Below are positions 7,921 through 15,262 of a DNA stretch of 20,010 nucleotides, piece by piece. This DNA comes from an uncultured Lachnospiraceae bacterium (GTDB lineage Bacteria > Bacillota > Clostridia > Lachnospirales > Lachnospiraceae). The notes under the pieces are model-generated. The model did not search any database and was not told the origin of the DNA. It worked only from the letters and a program-made list of their open reading frames with translations. Numbering within the stretch: position 1 is the stretch's first letter; each line of letters opens with the position of its first letter. The DNA is taken from assembly GCA_910578555.1 (NCBI GenBank), contig CAJTPS010000036.1, positions 1-20,010 on the forward strand. Direction: 5' to 3'. The position numbers were made by a program, and so were the translations under genes.

Positions 7921-9228
7921 ATGAAGAAAAAACATGTAAAAATGGCAGCATGTACAATGGCAGCGGTTCTTTCTTTTTCAGGTATGGGACTTGACGTAAA
8001 GGCTTCGGGCAATTTGGGTTCCGTCCTGCCGTCATCGGGTATTGATTTTTCGCTTCAGAAAGAAGAGGAGTCTACTTCCCTTTCTTCTTTACAGGAGGAA
8101 TCCGAGAAAGTGGCGGCGAAGAACGATGAAGTGAGCGGTATCAGTGTCGGCAGTGTACAGGTCGGTGCTTTTGCAGATATGGCGAGTACAGAAGACAAGG
8201 TCAGCACGACTTCCAAGAAGATCGAGGATACGGTTGTTGTCAGTAAGGGATACACGGAAGACCTGAAGGAGGCGGCGAACATCGGACTGTCCGAAGAAGA
8301 GGAGAGTTTTAAGAATCTGGTGATTGCCAGGGTCAATGACTATGTGAATGTCAGGGATCTTCCCAGTGAAGAAGGTAATATTGTCGGTAAGTTGTATGAT
8401 AAATCCGTCGGTAATTATATTGAAGAGGAAGACGGATGGTATAAGATCAGTTCCGGTTCCGTGGAAGGTTATGTCAAGGGTGAGTACTGTGTGACCGGAG
8501 ATGCGGCTGTTGATTATGCGAAAGAGGTAGGTATTCGTATTGCTACGGTTACGACAGAGACACTGTTTGTACGTGAACAGCCGGGATTGGATGCGAGCGT
8601 GATCGGCTATGTTCCGGACGGCGCGGATCTGATCGTTACAGAAGAACTGGATGGCTGGGTGAAGGTTAACATCGAGGAAGGTGACGGATATGTTTCCGCC
8701 GATTATGTGACGCTTTCCACCGAGTTCGTGAAGGCAGAGTCTATTGAGGAAGAGAGCGCAAGACTTGCGAAGGAAGAGGCAGCCAGAAAAGCGGCGAGAG
8801 AGGCGGCCAGCAAGAAAGTGGCTGAAAATGCTTCTTCTACGAGCAAAACTGACGACGGTAAGACCTACGAGAGCCCGACAGGAAGCACGGGAGCGGATGT
8901 TGTCAAGTTTGCGAGACAGTTCATCGGTTATCCTTATGTGTACGGCGGAACGAGCCTGACAAACGGCGCTGACTGCTCCGGATTTGTTATGAGCGTATAT
9001 GCGAACTTTGGCGTGAGTCTGCCGCATTCTTCGGCGGCGGACAGAAATGTCGGTGCAGCGGTAAACGGTCTGGAAAATGCACAGCCGGGTGATATCATCT
9101 GCTATTCCGGTCATGTGGGAATCTACGCCGGGGACGGACGGATCGTGCACGCATCTACATCGAAGACCGGTATTATCGAGTCCAGTGCAACGTATCGTTC
9201 CATTCTTTCGATCAGAAGAATCTTCTAA
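7921..9228 (+). CDS. Secreted SH3-domain NlpC/P60 cell wall hydrolase
   Basis: This 435-residue exported protein probably cuts peptide stems of peptidoglycan. Residues 1-29 are a signal peptide (basic start, hydrophobic core, VKASG cleavage region). Two bacterial SH3 domains follow at about 132-192 and 205-265 (VNVRDLPSEEGNIVG and LFVREQPGLDASVIG), which bind wall. A charged Ala/Glu/Lys-rich linker, possibly coiled coil, runs 271-303. The C-terminal NlpC/P60 domain spans 324-435 with Cys352 in DCSGF, His398 in SGHVGIY and His410 in VHAS as the catalytic set. Family members act as D,L-endopeptidases in growth or cell separation. It has its own strong promoter and terminator, so it is monocistronic. 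The acidic segment at 41-130 is without recognised domain. All key residues are present. Confidence 0.93.
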   Translation: MKKKHVKMAACTMAAVLSFSGMGLDVKASGNLGSVLPSSGIDFSLQKEEESTSLSSLQEESEKVAAKNDEVSGISVGSVQVGAFADMASTEDKVSTTSKKIEDTVVVSKGYTEDLKEAANIGLSEEEESFKNLVIARVNDYVNVRDLPSEEGNIVGKLYDKSVGNYIEEEDGWYKISSGSVEGYVKGEYCVTGDAAVDYAKEVGIRIATVTTETLFVREQPGLDASVIGYVPDGADLIVTEELDGWVKVNIEEGDGYVSADYVTLSTEFVKAESIEEESARLAKEEAARKAAREAASKKVAENASSTSKTDDGKTYESPTGSTGADVVKFARQFIGYPYVYGGTSLTNGADCSGFVMSVYANFGVSLPHSSAADRNVGAAVNGLENAQPGDIICYSGHVGIYAGDGRIVHASTSKTGIIESSATYRSILSIRRIF

Positions 9229-9256
9229 GAACTTTTGAAAAATCATATATGTTATC

Positions 9257-9290
9257 AAAGGCGGCTGAGAAATGGCCGCCTTTTATGATG
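9257..9290 (+). terminator. Intrinsic terminator of the NlpC/P60 gene
   Basis: AAAGGCGGC (9257-9265) pairs with GCCGCCTTT (9275-9283) over nine bases with a nine-base loop, followed by TTAT. It lies 28 bases after the stop codon. Confidence 0.85.
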
Positions 9291-9486
9291 CGCACGTCCT
9301 CACGGGGCTCATTGCTGTAAGGTAACGTGTGGGCGGCGTAGCGGGCAGGGAAAAGTTTTCAGGTCCGGCTGCAGGAATTTGCAGACGATTTTTCGCAATG
9401 TGTGTGATCTGGTTTTTTTTGCGCTTTGTGTATCTTGTACAGAACGTGTGGACGGTATGGTTTTTTGCTGCTTGTGCAAAAAGAAG

Positions 9487-9558
9487 TTATCCACAGATTC
9501 GAAGAACAGTTTTTAGGGCAATATGAGTTTATACACCGGGTTATCCACCATATCCACG
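9487..9558 (+). promoter_or_regulatory. Cluster of DnaA-box-like 9-mers
   Basis: The 490-bp gap between the hydrolase and hpf has no credible gene. It contains one perfect DnaA box, TTATCCACA at 9487-9495, and three near matches in the same orientation: TTATACACC (9529-9537), TTATCCACC (9541-9549) and ATATCCACG (9550-9558). An AT-rich run (about 9557-9592) follows. No dnaA or dnaN is in the window, so this is more likely a DnaA-binding cluster acting in regulation or titration than the chromosome origin. Chance occurrence is possible for the weaker boxes. Confidence 0.45.
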
Positions 9559-9665
9559 ATATTTTTGGCGAAAGGATATATTTTATTTATGGTAACCGAA
9601 AGAACGGATGTTTTGTGAAGTTGTCATGAAAAAGCATTTTTTGGCAGTAAATCGTATAAAAGCAC

Positions 9666-9684
9666 TTGACATTCAAGGTGTCAA
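9666..9684. promoter_or_regulatory. Inverted repeat upstream of hpf
   Basis: TTGACA (9666-9671) and TGTCAA (9679-9684) form a 6-bp inverted repeat around seven bases. It lies about 30 bases ahead of the hpf promoter and could be an operator. The TTGACA is not followed by a fitting -10 box. Confidence 0.3.
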
Positions 9685-9711
9685 AAAAGAAGAAACATGT
9701 CTCATGAATTG

Positions 9712-9741
9712 TTGCAACAAGTGGGACAAATATGCTATAAT
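9712..9741 (+). promoter_or_regulatory. Promoter of hpf
   Basis: TTGCAA at 9712-9717 and TATAAT at 9736-9741 are 18 bases apart, with a TG two bases ahead of the -10 box as in extended promoters. The start point would be near 9748, about 30 bases before the hpf ATG. Confidence 0.7.
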
Positions 9742-9776
9742 GACTATACAATAATCCAATGGAAGGGATGAGTGAT

Positions 9777-10304
9777 ATGAAATTTATAATTATTGGGAAA
9801 AATATTGAAGTAACAGATGGTTTACGCGCAGCAGTGGAGGACAAGATCGGTAAGCTGGAGAAATACTTTACCGAAGACACGGAAGTACATGTTACTTTGA
9901 GTGTTGAGAAAGACAGACAGAAGATAGAAGTAACAATTCCGATGAAAGGTAACATCATTCGTTCTGAACAGGTCAGCAGCGACATGTATGTATCCATTGA
10001 TCTGGTAGAGGAGATTATTGAGAGACAGCTTAAGAAATATAAGAATAAACTGATCGATAAGAAACAGGCCGGCTCTTTCTTCAAGCAGGAGTTTATGGAG
10101 AAAGACTTTATGGAGGATGAGGAGGTACAGATCATCCGCAGCAAGAAGTTTGACATTAAGCCTATGTATCCGGAGGACGCATGCGTGCAGATGGAACTGC
10201 TCGGACACAGTTTCTTCGTGTTCTGCAATGCGGAGACAGATCAGGTCAATGTGGTTTATAAGAGAAAGGGAAATACCTACGGGCTGATTGAGCCGGAAGA
10301 TTAA
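9777..10304 (+). CDS. hpf: Long-form ribosome hibernation promoting factor
   Basis: This 175-residue protein binds the 30S decoding region and pairs 70S ribosomes into inactive 100S dimers under starvation. The N-terminal S30AE/YfiA domain covers about 1-95 (MKFIIIGKNIEVTDGLR, then KLEKYF). A linker leads to the C-terminal dimerisation domain at about 118-175 (IIRSKKFDIKPMYPEDA, then VNVVYKRKGNTYGLIEP), which marks the long form found in Firmicutes. ATG 9777 is chosen because GGAAGGG at 9761-9767 is nine bases upstream; in-frame ATGs at 9759 and 9768 overlap or abut that site. It has its own promoter, and the upstream gap holds DnaA-box-like sequences and an inverted repeat, so growth-state control is plausible. 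Often this gene sits next to secA; it does not here. Confidence 0.95.
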   Translation: MKFIIIGKNIEVTDGLRAAVEDKIGKLEKYFTEDTEVHVTLSVEKDRQKIEVTIPMKGNIIRSEQVSSDMYVSIDLVEEIIERQLKKYKNKLIDKKQAGSFFKQEFMEKDFMEDEEVQIIRSKKFDIKPMYPEDACVQMELLGHSFFVFCNAETDQVNVVYKRKGNTYGLIEPED

Positions 10305-10347
10305 AGAACCGGATGAAAGCATGTAGGAAAGCAGTCAAAATGGAAAT

Positions 10348-10375
10348 ATCACCCTGCCGGCACCGGCAGGGTGAT
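10348..10375 (+). terminator. Strong hairpin after hpf
   Basis: ATCACCCTGCCGG (10348-10360) pairs perfectly with CCGGCAGGGTGAT (10363-10375), 13 bp around a nominal two-base CA loop. It lies 43 bases after the hpf stop. No T tract follows (GTTATGTG), so it may be a transcript-end or stabilising hairpin rather than an efficient terminator. Confidence 0.55.
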
Positions 10376-10538
10376 GTTATGTGTAAAATAGTATATATGT
10401 AAGAAGCAGATGCAATATTATGTCTGAGTATGTATAATAAAAATGAATTTATATTGAGGAGATTGCTCCGTGGATTCACAGGGACAGGCCTGGTATTGAG
10501 AATGGGCGGAAATGTGCGGATACGGAGATGGGATCGTG

Positions 10539-12479
10539 ATGATATATGGAGTGACAATATTACACATAATTGCTGTTTTTGCCAGCATACTTTTTCTGGC
10601 GTATCTGTTCCGCGTGAGCCTTGTGGAAGCTATGCCTGTCTTCACCTGTCTGCTTATATTCGTGCTGTACGCTCTGGCGATGGTGGGGCGGCTGTCCTGG
10701 ATCGACGGGATCGCGGCAGCGGCAATCGTATCGTTTGGCATCATGCTGGCAGTGATGCGGCGGGAGCGGCGGAAGCACTTTGGAAAAGTATGTCTGGATA
10801 ATGTGACACAACCGTCATTTCTGACCGCGGTATTTCTTCTGACTGTAGTCGTGGTGTGTACTTCCGGTAAAGCAGTAACATGGTGGGACGACATTAATTT
10901 CTGGGCGGCGGATGTGAAAGCATTGTATTTCCTGGACGGGTTTGCAGGTAAATATGCCAATGTCGCATCGGAGTTCGGGGATTACCCGCCGGCGGCACAG
11001 CTGATGAAATGGTGGTTTCTGCATTTGAATCCGCGTGAATATCAGGAAGGACTGGCGTTTGCGGGGTATTATGCGCTGAATCTGGTGTTTATGCTGCCGT
11101 TGCTGCGGGGGTTAAAAGGCAGGAATGCAGCCGTTATGGCCGGTATGGCTGCGGCGCTGTGGTTTCTGCCGAGTATAGCGGAAGTCTATGGCTACGACGG
11201 CTTCTGCGCAGACCTGACAATGGCGTGTATCTATGGCAGTTTTCTGTATGCAGTGACAGATACGGGGAGGGAGACGGGAATTCATTTTTATGACGTAAGA
11301 CTGGCGCTCTATCTCGGCATTCTGGTACTGGTAAAGTCCATCGGCTTTGTATGGGCGCTGTTTGGTCTGGTCTTTCTTTTGGCATATAGAGGCAGAGGAA
11401 GCCGGCGCCCGGGGCTGGCGGTAACGGCCGCAGTACCGGTCCTGACCGGCGGCAGCTGGCTGGCGTTCTGTCTGCTTATGCGCCGGGTGACGAAGACGAC
11501 GGCCACCGCGGTAAAATATATGACGACGGACGAGTACGGCATTTCCGGTTACACGGGCGAGTTTGCGGGCGCGTTTCTGAAAGCATTCGTGGGTTCGCCG
11601 CTCCATAAGGAGAAGAGCCCGGCGATCGATCTGACGCCGCTCGGGCTGTATTTGTGCGTCTGCGCGATTGTGGTGCTTTTCTATCGGGCGGGAGGTAAAA
11701 AGAGTTCCGCAGGACATGCGCTGCTGCCCCGCCGGGAAGGACGTATTATACTGTGGTTCACTGTGGTCAGCGGCGTGCTTTTCTATGGAATTATCTTTCT
11801 GGCACATATCACAATCTTTGCCATGGAGACACAGTATCTGGAGCCGGCAGGCATGATCTCGTCTATAGAGCGGTACGGCGCGCCTTTTACCGTGGGGACG
11901 CTGCTGTTTCTTGGCGGCGTATGGCTGGAACGGGGCGGCAGTCTTTTCCAAAGGGAAGACCAAAGGGAGAAAATGCCGGTATTTTTACAAAAATACGGGG
12001 CTTATCTGTGCTTTATCCTTTTCGTGGCATTGACAGCGGGTTACCGGGTTGGGTATCATGGTCTCATCGGATACCGGGACACGGTGGAGGAGAAGCTGGC
12101 GGAGCGGGCGGACATGATCGGACAGGACGAGGCGCAGTTCCTCGATGCGGTCAGGATTCTCGGAAGAGACAGCGGTACGCGGGTGTGCTATATCAGGAGA
12201 GGCGATGTGCCGCGGTGGGTCAACAACAGTTATACGGCTTATGAGGCATCGCCGGTATCGGTGGTGTATCGGAGCGTCAATCTTGACGATGCGCCTGCGG
12301 ACTGGATGGTGCAGGAGATAAGGGCAACACACGCCGCTTATCTCTATGCGGAGGAGACGGACGCCGATGCGGGCGCTGTGTTCGACGGGATTACGGCGGA
12401 CGGCGCGTTCCGGTGCGGGGTGCTGTATCAGATCGCAGATGATGAGGGCAGGATGAAATTGACACAGGTTTCACAATAG
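10539..12479 (+). CDS. Multi-pass membrane protein, GT-C-like glycosyltransferase candidate
   Basis: This protein of about 646 residues has roughly 13 hydrophobic helices in its first 520 residues and a soluble C-terminal part. After the first four helices comes a loop with WWDDINFWAADVKALY, resembling the acidic motif in the first outer loop of GT-C glycosyltransferases (PMT, ArnT and similar), which use a polyprenyl-phosphate sugar at the outer membrane face. I do not recognise the exact family. The next gene encodes a GtrB-GtrA fusion that would make and flip such a lipid-linked sugar, supporting a wall or lipid glycosylation role. ATG 10539 follows GGAG at 10524-10527; GTG 10536 and ATG 10512 are in-frame alternatives, the latter with a poorly spaced site. 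Base composition is GC-richer than the mobile region. Confidence 0.7.
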   Translation: MIYGVTILHIIAVFASILFLAYLFRVSLVEAMPVFTCLLIFVLYALAMVGRLSWIDGIAAAAIVSFGIMLAVMRRERRKHFGKVCLDNVTQPSFLTAVFLLTVVVVCTSGKAVTWWDDINFWAADVKALYFLDGFAGKYANVASEFGDYPPAAQLMKWWFLHLNPREYQEGLAFAGYYALNLVFMLPLLRGLKGRNAAVMAGMAAALWFLPSIAEVYGYDGFCADLTMACIYGSFLYAVTDTGRETGIHFYDVRLALYLGILVLVKSIGFVWALFGLVFLLAYRGRGSRRPGLAVTAAVPVLTGGSWLAFCLLMRRVTKTTATAVKYMTTDEYGISGYTGEFAGAFLKAFVGSPLHKEKSPAIDLTPLGLYLCVCAIVVLFYRAGGKKSSAGHALLPRREGRIILWFTVVSGVLFYGIIFLAHITIFAMETQYLEPAGMISSIERYGAPFTVGTLLFLGGVWLERGGSLFQREDQREKMPVFLQKYGAYLCFILFVALTAGYRVGYHGLIGYRDTVEEKLAERADMIGQDEAQFLDAVRILGRDSGTRVCYIRRGDVPRWVNNSYTAYEASPVSVVYRSVNLDDAPADWMVQEIRATHAAYLYAEETDADAGAVFDGITADGAFRCGVLYQIADDEGRMKLTQVSQ

Positions 12480-12485
12480 ATTATA

Positions 12486-12627
12486 CGTAACAGTTCAGCC
12501 TTGCACTATTCCGCGAGTAAAATCGCTCTGTATGCGATTTTATGAGTTGTGAAAGCGCCAAAATGCGACTTTGGAGCATTTTGTGTGCATCAGGAGTGAC
12601 AGTGAAGCCGAAGGCTGAACTGTTACG
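12486..12627. repeat. 140-bp structured palindromic element
   Basis: A perfect 17-bp inverted repeat bounds the element: CGTAACAGTTCAGCCTT at 12486-12502 and its complement at 12611-12627. Inside are two more hairpins: AAAATCGC with GCGATTTT (12519-12541 region) and CAAAATGC with GCATTTTG (12559-12584 region). The whole could fold as a multi-arm junction in DNA or RNA. It fills most of the 266-bp gap between the membrane protein and the GtrB-GtrA fusion and contains no gene. It may be a miniature mobile or dispersed repeat, or an RNA element. No flanking target duplication was evident. Confidence 0.7.
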
Positions 12628-12745
12628 ATTACACAGGCCGCAGGATATGACACTGCACGGAATAAGACGTGTGAGCGAAATGAAAATGAAGCATGTAAGA
12701 ACAGGATTGTAACGGATAAATACATGATAATGGAAAGGGACATTT

Positions 12746-13819
12746 ATGTCTTCATATTATGAGATCCCGGTAATCATACCTTCCTATGAACCGGATGAAA
12801 AATTAATTACGCTGCTGCGTGCACTGCAGGAGGCGGGAGTCTGCCATGTGGTCGTGGTGGACGACGGCAGCGGGGAACAGTATGAGCCGCTTTTCGCGCG
12901 GGCGGAGGCGATGGAGAACTGTACCGTGCTGCACCATGCCGTCAATCTGGGCAAGGGCAGGGCGCTGAAGACGGCGTTCAACCATTGCCTGCGGGTATAT
13001 GGGGGCGCGGCGGGCTGTGTGACCGCGGATTCGGACGGACAGCACACGCCGGCGGATATTCTGGCCTGTGCGCGCGGGCTTTGCGAGAATCCGGAGACAT
13101 TGATCCTGGGGTGCCGGGATTTCGACGCGCCCTCCGTACCGGTCAGGTCATCCTTTGGCAACAAGTGCACGAGAAGGGTGTTCCGGTATCTGCTGGGCCT
13201 GAACGTTTCGGATACCCAGACCGGACTGCGGGCGATTCCCGTTTTTTTCATGAAGGAACTGATGCAGGTGAAGGGAGAGCGGTTTGAATATGAGACGAAC
13301 ATGCTGATCGAGACGAAAAACCTGAATATTCCGATCAGGGAAGTGGCTGTGGAGACTGTCTATATCGAGGAAAACAGGACGAGCCATTTCAACCCGGTCA
13401 AGGATTCCGTGCGGATCTATCTGGTGTTCGGGAAATTTCTCTTTTCGTCACTCTCATCGAGCGTGCTGGATCTGCTGCTTTTCCAGATGTTCTGTATGAC
13501 GTTTCTGCCGTTCGGAGAGGATGTGTGTGGGATTTCGTATATTGTGGCGGCGACCGTGTGTGCGCGGGTGATTTCTGCGGTATACAATTTCCTGATCAAT
13601 TATCGTGTGGTATTTCAGAGCAAAGGGAATCTTGCGGTCACGGCTGGAAAATATTTACTGCTTGCCGTCTGTCAGATGTTTTGCAGTGCTTTTCTGGTAG
13701 ACGCCCTGTACGGACTGACCGGCGGCACGGAGATGTTTGTCAAGATGCCGGTGGATATCCTGCTGTTTCTCTTGAGTTTCGTGATTCAAAGGGAGTTTGT
13801 GTACCGACGTAAGGGGTAA
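12746..13819 (+). CDS. GtrB-GtrA fusion: GT2 glycosyltransferase with GtrA-like membrane domain
   Basis: Residues 1-222 of this 357-residue protein are a GT2-fold glycosyltransferase of the dolichyl/undecaprenyl-phosphate sugar synthase type: IPSYEPDEKL at 11-20, DDGSG at 39-43, GKGRALKTAF at 69-78, metal-binding DSDGQH at 95-100 and DTQTGLR at 156-162. Residues about 227-357 form four membrane helices with GtrA-family marks (ARVISAVYNFLINYRVVF and FVIQREFVYRR). GtrB-like enzymes charge undecaprenyl phosphate with a hexose, and GtrA-like proteins are thought to flip it outward; here both are one chain. The start is ATG 12746 behind GGAAAGG (12731-12737). The preceding GT-C-like gene is the likely acceptor transferase. 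The sugar and final target (teichoic acid, wall polymer or protein) cannot be told. Confidence 0.9.
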   Translation: MSSYYEIPVIIPSYEPDEKLITLLRALQEAGVCHVVVVDDGSGEQYEPLFARAEAMENCTVLHHAVNLGKGRALKTAFNHCLRVYGGAAGCVTADSDGQHTPADILACARGLCENPETLILGCRDFDAPSVPVRSSFGNKCTRRVFRYLLGLNVSDTQTGLRAIPVFFMKELMQVKGERFEYETNMLIETKNLNIPIREVAVETVYIEENRTSHFNPVKDSVRIYLVFGKFLFSSLSSSVLDLLLFQMFCMTFLPFGEDVCGISYIVAATVCARVISAVYNFLINYRVVFQSKGNLAVTAGKYLLLAVCQMFCSAFLVDALYGLTGGTEMFVKMPVDILLFLLSFVIQREFVYRRKG

Positions 13820-13857
13820 ACCGGCTGTTATGGATAAAAATCACATATGACGATATG

Positions 13858-13893
13858 AAAACCTGCGGGCTGACATAACCTGCAGGCTTTTTT
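13858..13893 (+). terminator. Intrinsic terminator after the GtrB-GtrA gene
   Basis: AAAACCTGCGGG (13858-13869) pairs with CCTGCAGG-C-TTTT (13879-13891), a 12-bp stem with one bulged C and one G-T pair, followed by a six-T run (13888-13893). It separates the glycosylation genes from the M23 gene. Confidence 0.7.
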
Positions 13894-13994
13894 CATATAC
13901 ATAACCATAAATCTGCCCGCGCGGTCACGATGTATGGCGCTTCGGCGGCAGCGCAGAGCGTTGCGTGGCTGGCACGGATGGCAATGGAGTGTAT

Positions 13995-15167
13995 ATGGGG
14001 ACAGGGAAAAGAAACGATAAGAGCAGGGACAGAGACGGCTGGCACAGGAGAGTGCATCCAAGCGGCAGGAAGACGGGAAGCAGGATCGGATATGCCATCA
14101 GAGTCGAACTGCTGCTGCTCCTGGCGCTGGGCTGTGTGGCCATTACCAGGGAACTGACCGGCAGTTGGGAAGGGCAGGCAGGAACAGGGGAAGAAAGCCT
14201 GTGGGTATCGGATAACGGCGAAGCGGTTGAGGTGACTGCAGATGGCAATTACATAAAGTGGGTGGAGTTTAATGTGACCTGTGAGGCGATGGCGGCCGCA
14301 TACGATCTGGATGTGGAGTCATATGAGAAGGATGTGCATCTGAACTGGATCGAACTGCTCGCATATGAGGGTGCGAAGACCGGGGGCAAGTTCGATAAGA
14401 ACAGTGTAAAAAAGATTAACGAAGCGGCACAGAAACTGGCTGACGGTGAGACAACCATGGAAGAACTGACGAAAGATATGGAGTACTATGATTATTATCT
14501 GGAAGCATATACGGCGGTGCTTGGCGGAATGGTCGGTGAATTTTCTTTAAAGGAGGAGAACCAGTGGAACCGCTACTATGGGTTGAAAGCTTTTTCCCCG
14601 ATTGCAAAAGGGTTTGATTACAGTCATTATGATGATTTCGGAGCTTCGAGAAGCTACGGGTATTCCAGACCCCATCTGGGGCATGACATGATGGGCCAGG
14701 TCGGCACGCCCATAATCTGCATCGAGTCCGGCGTCGTGGAGGCGCTTGGCTGGAACCAGTACGGCGGCTGGCGCATCGGTATACGCAGTTTTGACGGCAG
14801 CAGATATTATTATTACGCGCATTTGCGTCAAAATTATCCGTATGCGGAAGGACTTGAGGAGGGCAGTGTGGTCACGGCGGGAGACGTGATCGGATACATG
14901 GGGCACACCGGTTACAGCACGAAAGAGAATGTCAATAATATCAAAACCGTACACCTTCACTGGGGACTTCAACTTATATTTGACGAATCACAGAAAGAGG
15001 GTAATAATGAGATCTGGGTGGACTGCTATGAACTGACCAAATTCCTGTATAGAAACCGCAGCGACGTGGCGAAGATCGGGGATACGAAAGAGTGGCGCCG
15101 AACCCGTGAAATGGCAGATCCTGAGGTAGAAAAGCATTGCAAAAAGGATACCTCTATGATACAATAG
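13995..15167 (+). CDS. Membrane-anchored M23 metallopeptidase
   Basis: This 390-residue protein has a very basic cytoplasmic start (1-36), one membrane helix at about 37-51 (RVELLLLLALGCVAI) and a large outer part. An unrecognised region at 85-195 precedes a LytM/M23 zinc peptidase domain (about 220-345) with HLGHD at 227-231 (zinc ligands His227 and Asp231), YAHL with His276, and HLHWG with His320 and His322. The zinc set is complete, so it should be an active peptidoglycan endopeptidase. ATG 13995 is chosen because GGAG at 13986-13989 is five bases upstream; ATG 13965 lies further up. The role could be growth, division or sporulation; SpoIIQ-like proteins share this layout but often lack a ligand. 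The butyrate operon promoter lies within its 3' end. Confidence 0.88.
   Translation: MGTGKRNDKSRDRDGWHRRVHPSGRKTGSRIGYAIRVELLLLLALGCVAITRELTGSWEGQAGTGEESLWVSDNGEAVEVTADGNYIKWVEFNVTCEAMAAAYDLDVESYEKDVHLNWIELLAYEGAKTGGKFDKNSVKKINEAAQKLADGETTMEELTKDMEYYDYYLEAYTAVLGGMVGEFSLKEENQWNRYYGLKAFSPIAKGFDYSHYDDFGASRSYGYSRPHLGHDMMGQVGTPIICIESGVVEALGWNQYGGWRIGIRSFDGSRYYYYAHLRQNYPYAEGLEEGSVVTAGDVIGYMGHTGYSTKENVNNIKTVHLHWGLQLIFDESQKEGNNEIWVDCYELTKFLYRNRSDVAKIGDTKEWRRTREMADPEVEKHCKKDTSMIQ
15137..15165 (+). promoter_or_regulatory. Probable promoter of the butyrate operon
   Basis: TTGCAA (15137-15142) and TACAAT (15160-15165) are exactly 17 bases apart and lie inside the last codons of the M23 gene. The start near 15172 would give a leader of about 90 bases before thl. 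That leader contains the small palindrome ACAA-TCG-TTGT (15194-15204), a possible operator. It does not match the TTGTTAAnnnnTTAACAA clostridial Rex site well. Confidence 0.5.
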
Positions 15168-15262
15168 GAAAAGCGGACAATGATAAAAAAATAACAATCG
15201 TTGTCAGTCTCGAAATTCAAAGAACTATCTAAAAATAAAACACCACAATGGAGGGAAAAAAG

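Noticed and set aside
8089..9258. 389-codon open frame on the minus strand opposite the NlpC/P60 gene
   Set aside because: It is an antisense shadow of a gene with complete signal peptide and catalytic motifs, and its translation has no recognisable domain.
9329..9526. 65-codon open frame before the DnaA-box cluster
   Set aside because: No Shine-Dalgarno site at a useful distance and no domain; it overlaps other equally short frames.
9487..9592. Chromosomal origin of replication
   Set aside because: No dnaA, dnaN or other origin neighbours and only one perfect box; a regulatory or titration cluster is the more careful reading.
11112..11963. 283-codon minus-strand frame within the membrane protein gene
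   Set aside because: GC-rich antisense shadow without hydrophobic pattern or motif; the plus strand gives a coherent membrane protein.
15194..15204. Rex operator ahead of thl
   Set aside because: The palindrome ACAA-TCG-TTGT has the half-sites in the opposite order to the clostridial Rex consensus and is much shorter.
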